From Treponema sp. (GTDB lineage Bacteria; Spirochaetota; Spirochaetia; Treponematales; Breznakiellaceae): a stretch of DNA of 5,631 nucleotides. Both the position numbers and the translations under genes were made by a program. The notes beneath the pieces are model-generated. The model had not been told where the DNA came from, searched no databases, and saw nothing but the letters and a program-made list of their open reading frames with translations. Shown piece after piece: positions 4,618 to 5,631 of this stretch (position 1 is the stretch's first letter; every line of letters starts with the position of its first letter). The stretch lies in the NCBI GenBank assembly GCA_031271075.1, contig JAISWN010000040.1:1-5631 (forward strand), in the 5' to 3' direction.

Positions 4618-5631
4618 TTACTTCCGTACAATCAAATCGGTGTAATTTTCAGACAGTACCGTTCCGGTACTGTCCCGAACCATCATTTTTACTTTATATC
4701 CGCCTTCCGCGTCCGCCGGAACAGGCCACACAAACTGATCGATTATCACGCTGCTGTCGGCTTCCAGATTGGAGACAAAGGTGTTTTCCAGTTCCGTCTT
4801 CCCGTTTTTTTCCGAAACCAGCTTCCATGAAATTGTACAGTCTTTGAGAAATTCCATGTCGTTGGTTACCCAGACTTTCCCAACAAAATCATCCCCGGGC
4901 CGGTAGATTTTGTCCCGCCCGATGATATAGGGATCCGCGTTCCATTCAAGGCTCACCAGCACCCTGGTATATACCGCCTTCATGGATTCATAAACCTTAT
5001 AGGGCCGGCGGTAGTAATCCAAAAGCCCGGAACCGATCATCGCCACAGGATCGGACCAGTAGTAAAGGTACATGGAACTTACGGGCTGATATTTCCGCTG
5101 CCGGCACGTTTCAATTTGTTCTTTGACTACTTTAGCCTCATAGGTTTGGCTATTGTCAATGAATTCCTCAAGGCTGTTCCCCATCTCCACCTTTCCGAAT
5201 TTGAATGTCAAATCATAGAAAAGCCCCCAGTATTCCCAGGTATCCCAATGGGGAGGCCAAAGCTTGTCTTCGGGGATGAATGTCTTGAGGGTCTCAAGGC
5301 AGGGGATCGACGCGGCGCCGAATTCAACGATGTTCGGCTGGAAGACCCATTCCCTGACATCTACGTCTCCCTTACCCCAGCCTACCATAAAATTCTGTAC
5401 CCCCTCCCGGTAATCTCCCTTGTGTATCCAGCGGGTCGGATCGACGGTTCCGAGAGTTTCTTTGAGGACCTCGCAGAGCCGGAAATAATTATTCGGCCTT
5501 TCGGTAAAGTTGTATATCTCAGGCTCTTTGAAGGTTGACCACATCCCAAGACACGCGTGGTTGTACAGCATCTCCCCCATCTCCCGGATCATCTCTCCAG
5601 CCCGCTCTATGAAGTCGTCGCTGTCGCTCAC
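4618..5631 (-). CDS. Glycoside hydrolase family 2 enzyme, C-terminal part (5' end outside the window)
   Basis: The visible 337 residues are the second half of a GH2 enzyme; members usually have two N-terminal beta-sandwich domains that must lie beyond 5631. The fragment (numbered from the window edge) opens in the TIM barrel. Tyr-Asn-His-Ala-Cys (23-27) followed by Met-Trp-Ser (30-32) and Lys-Glu-Pro (35-37) matches the GH2 acid/base signature, with Glu36 as the likely proton donor. Glu103 in VEFGAAS (102-108) fits the nucleophile motif seen in beta-mannosidases and exo-glucosaminidases. Around 185-220 comes the usual barrel end (YYWSDP, then LLDYYRRPYKVYESMK), and about 225-337 looks like an Ig-like beta-sandwich. 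The residue before the acid/base is Lys instead of the near-invariant Asn. The overall pattern is closer to the beta-mannosidase/exo-glucosaminidase branch than to LacZ, but the sugar specificity cannot be told. The frame is open to the window end; the GTG exactly at 5631 is almost certainly internal. No promoter is visible. It is the most upstream visible gene of the operon. Confidence 0.85.
   Translation of the reverse strand: MSDSDDFIERAGEMIREMGEMLYNHACLGMWSTFKEPEIYNFTERPNNYFRLCEVLKETLGTVDPTRWIHKGDYREGVQNFMVGWGKGDVDVREWVFQPNIVEFGAASIPCLETLKTFIPEDKLWPPHWDTWEYWGLFYDLTFKFGKVEMGNSLEEFIDNSQTYEAKVVKEQIETCRQRKYQPVSSMYLYYWSDPVAMIGSGLLDYYRRPYKVYESMKAVYTRVLVSLEWNADPYIIGRDKIYRPGDDFVGKVWVTNDMEFLKDCTISWKLVSEKNGKTELENTFVSNLEADSSVIIDQFVWPVPADAEGGYKVKMMVRDSTGTVLSENYTDLIVRK

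Noticed and set aside
1..5631. CRISPR array, tRNA or rRNA gene, insertion sequence
   Set aside because: No regularly spaced repeats, no tRNA-like cloverleaf with conserved T-arm, no rRNA sequence and no transposase motifs were found on either strand.

Overview
The window reads as bacterial chromosome from a moderately GC-rich organism with tight operons, strong Shine-Dalgarno sites and one TTG start. No marker gene fixes the lineage. My impression is an anaerobic, carbohydrate-degrading bacterium, possibly a spirochaete of the termite-gut Treponema type, but this is a guess from general style and not a demonstrated assignment.

Layout. Positions 1-200 are non-coding and strikingly rich in inverted repeats. 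They look like one folded element (structured RNA or small dispersed repeat) whose ends pair with each other. A single plus-strand gene follows, galM (aldose 1-epimerase, 268-1314). It has no visible Shine-Dalgarno but has a TACAAT box placed so that transcription could begin at or very near the ATG. A 77-bp convergent gap (1315-1391) holds an imperfect GC-rich hairpin. The rest of the window is a four-gene minus-strand operon, in transcription order: a glycoside hydrolase family 2 enzyme (C-terminal part only, cut by the window end at 5631), a zinc-dependent medium-chain dehydrogenase of the threonine-dehydrogenase type, HMG-CoA lyase, and a class I type HMG-CoA reductase.

How the genes may work together. 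The last three operon genes are packed with a 15-nt gap, a 1-nt overlap and a 7-nt overlap, so they are probably translationally coupled. HMG-CoA reductase running in the oxidative direction would turn mevalonate into HMG-CoA, and HMG-CoA lyase would split that into acetyl-CoA and acetoacetate. This is the logic of the mevalonate-catabolic mvaAB operon of Pseudomonas mevalonii, but here it is built with a class I style reductase and linked to a glycosidase and an alcohol dehydrogenase. No HMG-CoA synthase, mevalonate kinase or other mevalonate-biosynthesis gene is visible. A plausible but unproven reading is a catabolic route for a mevalonate-like or HMG-like compound, perhaps released from a glycoside. 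The reductase also carries Asp-Pro where the human NADPH enzyme has the Ser-Arg that lies at the cofactor phosphate, which would fit NAD(H) use and a degradative role. The dehydrogenase shows the opposite hint, towards NADP(H).
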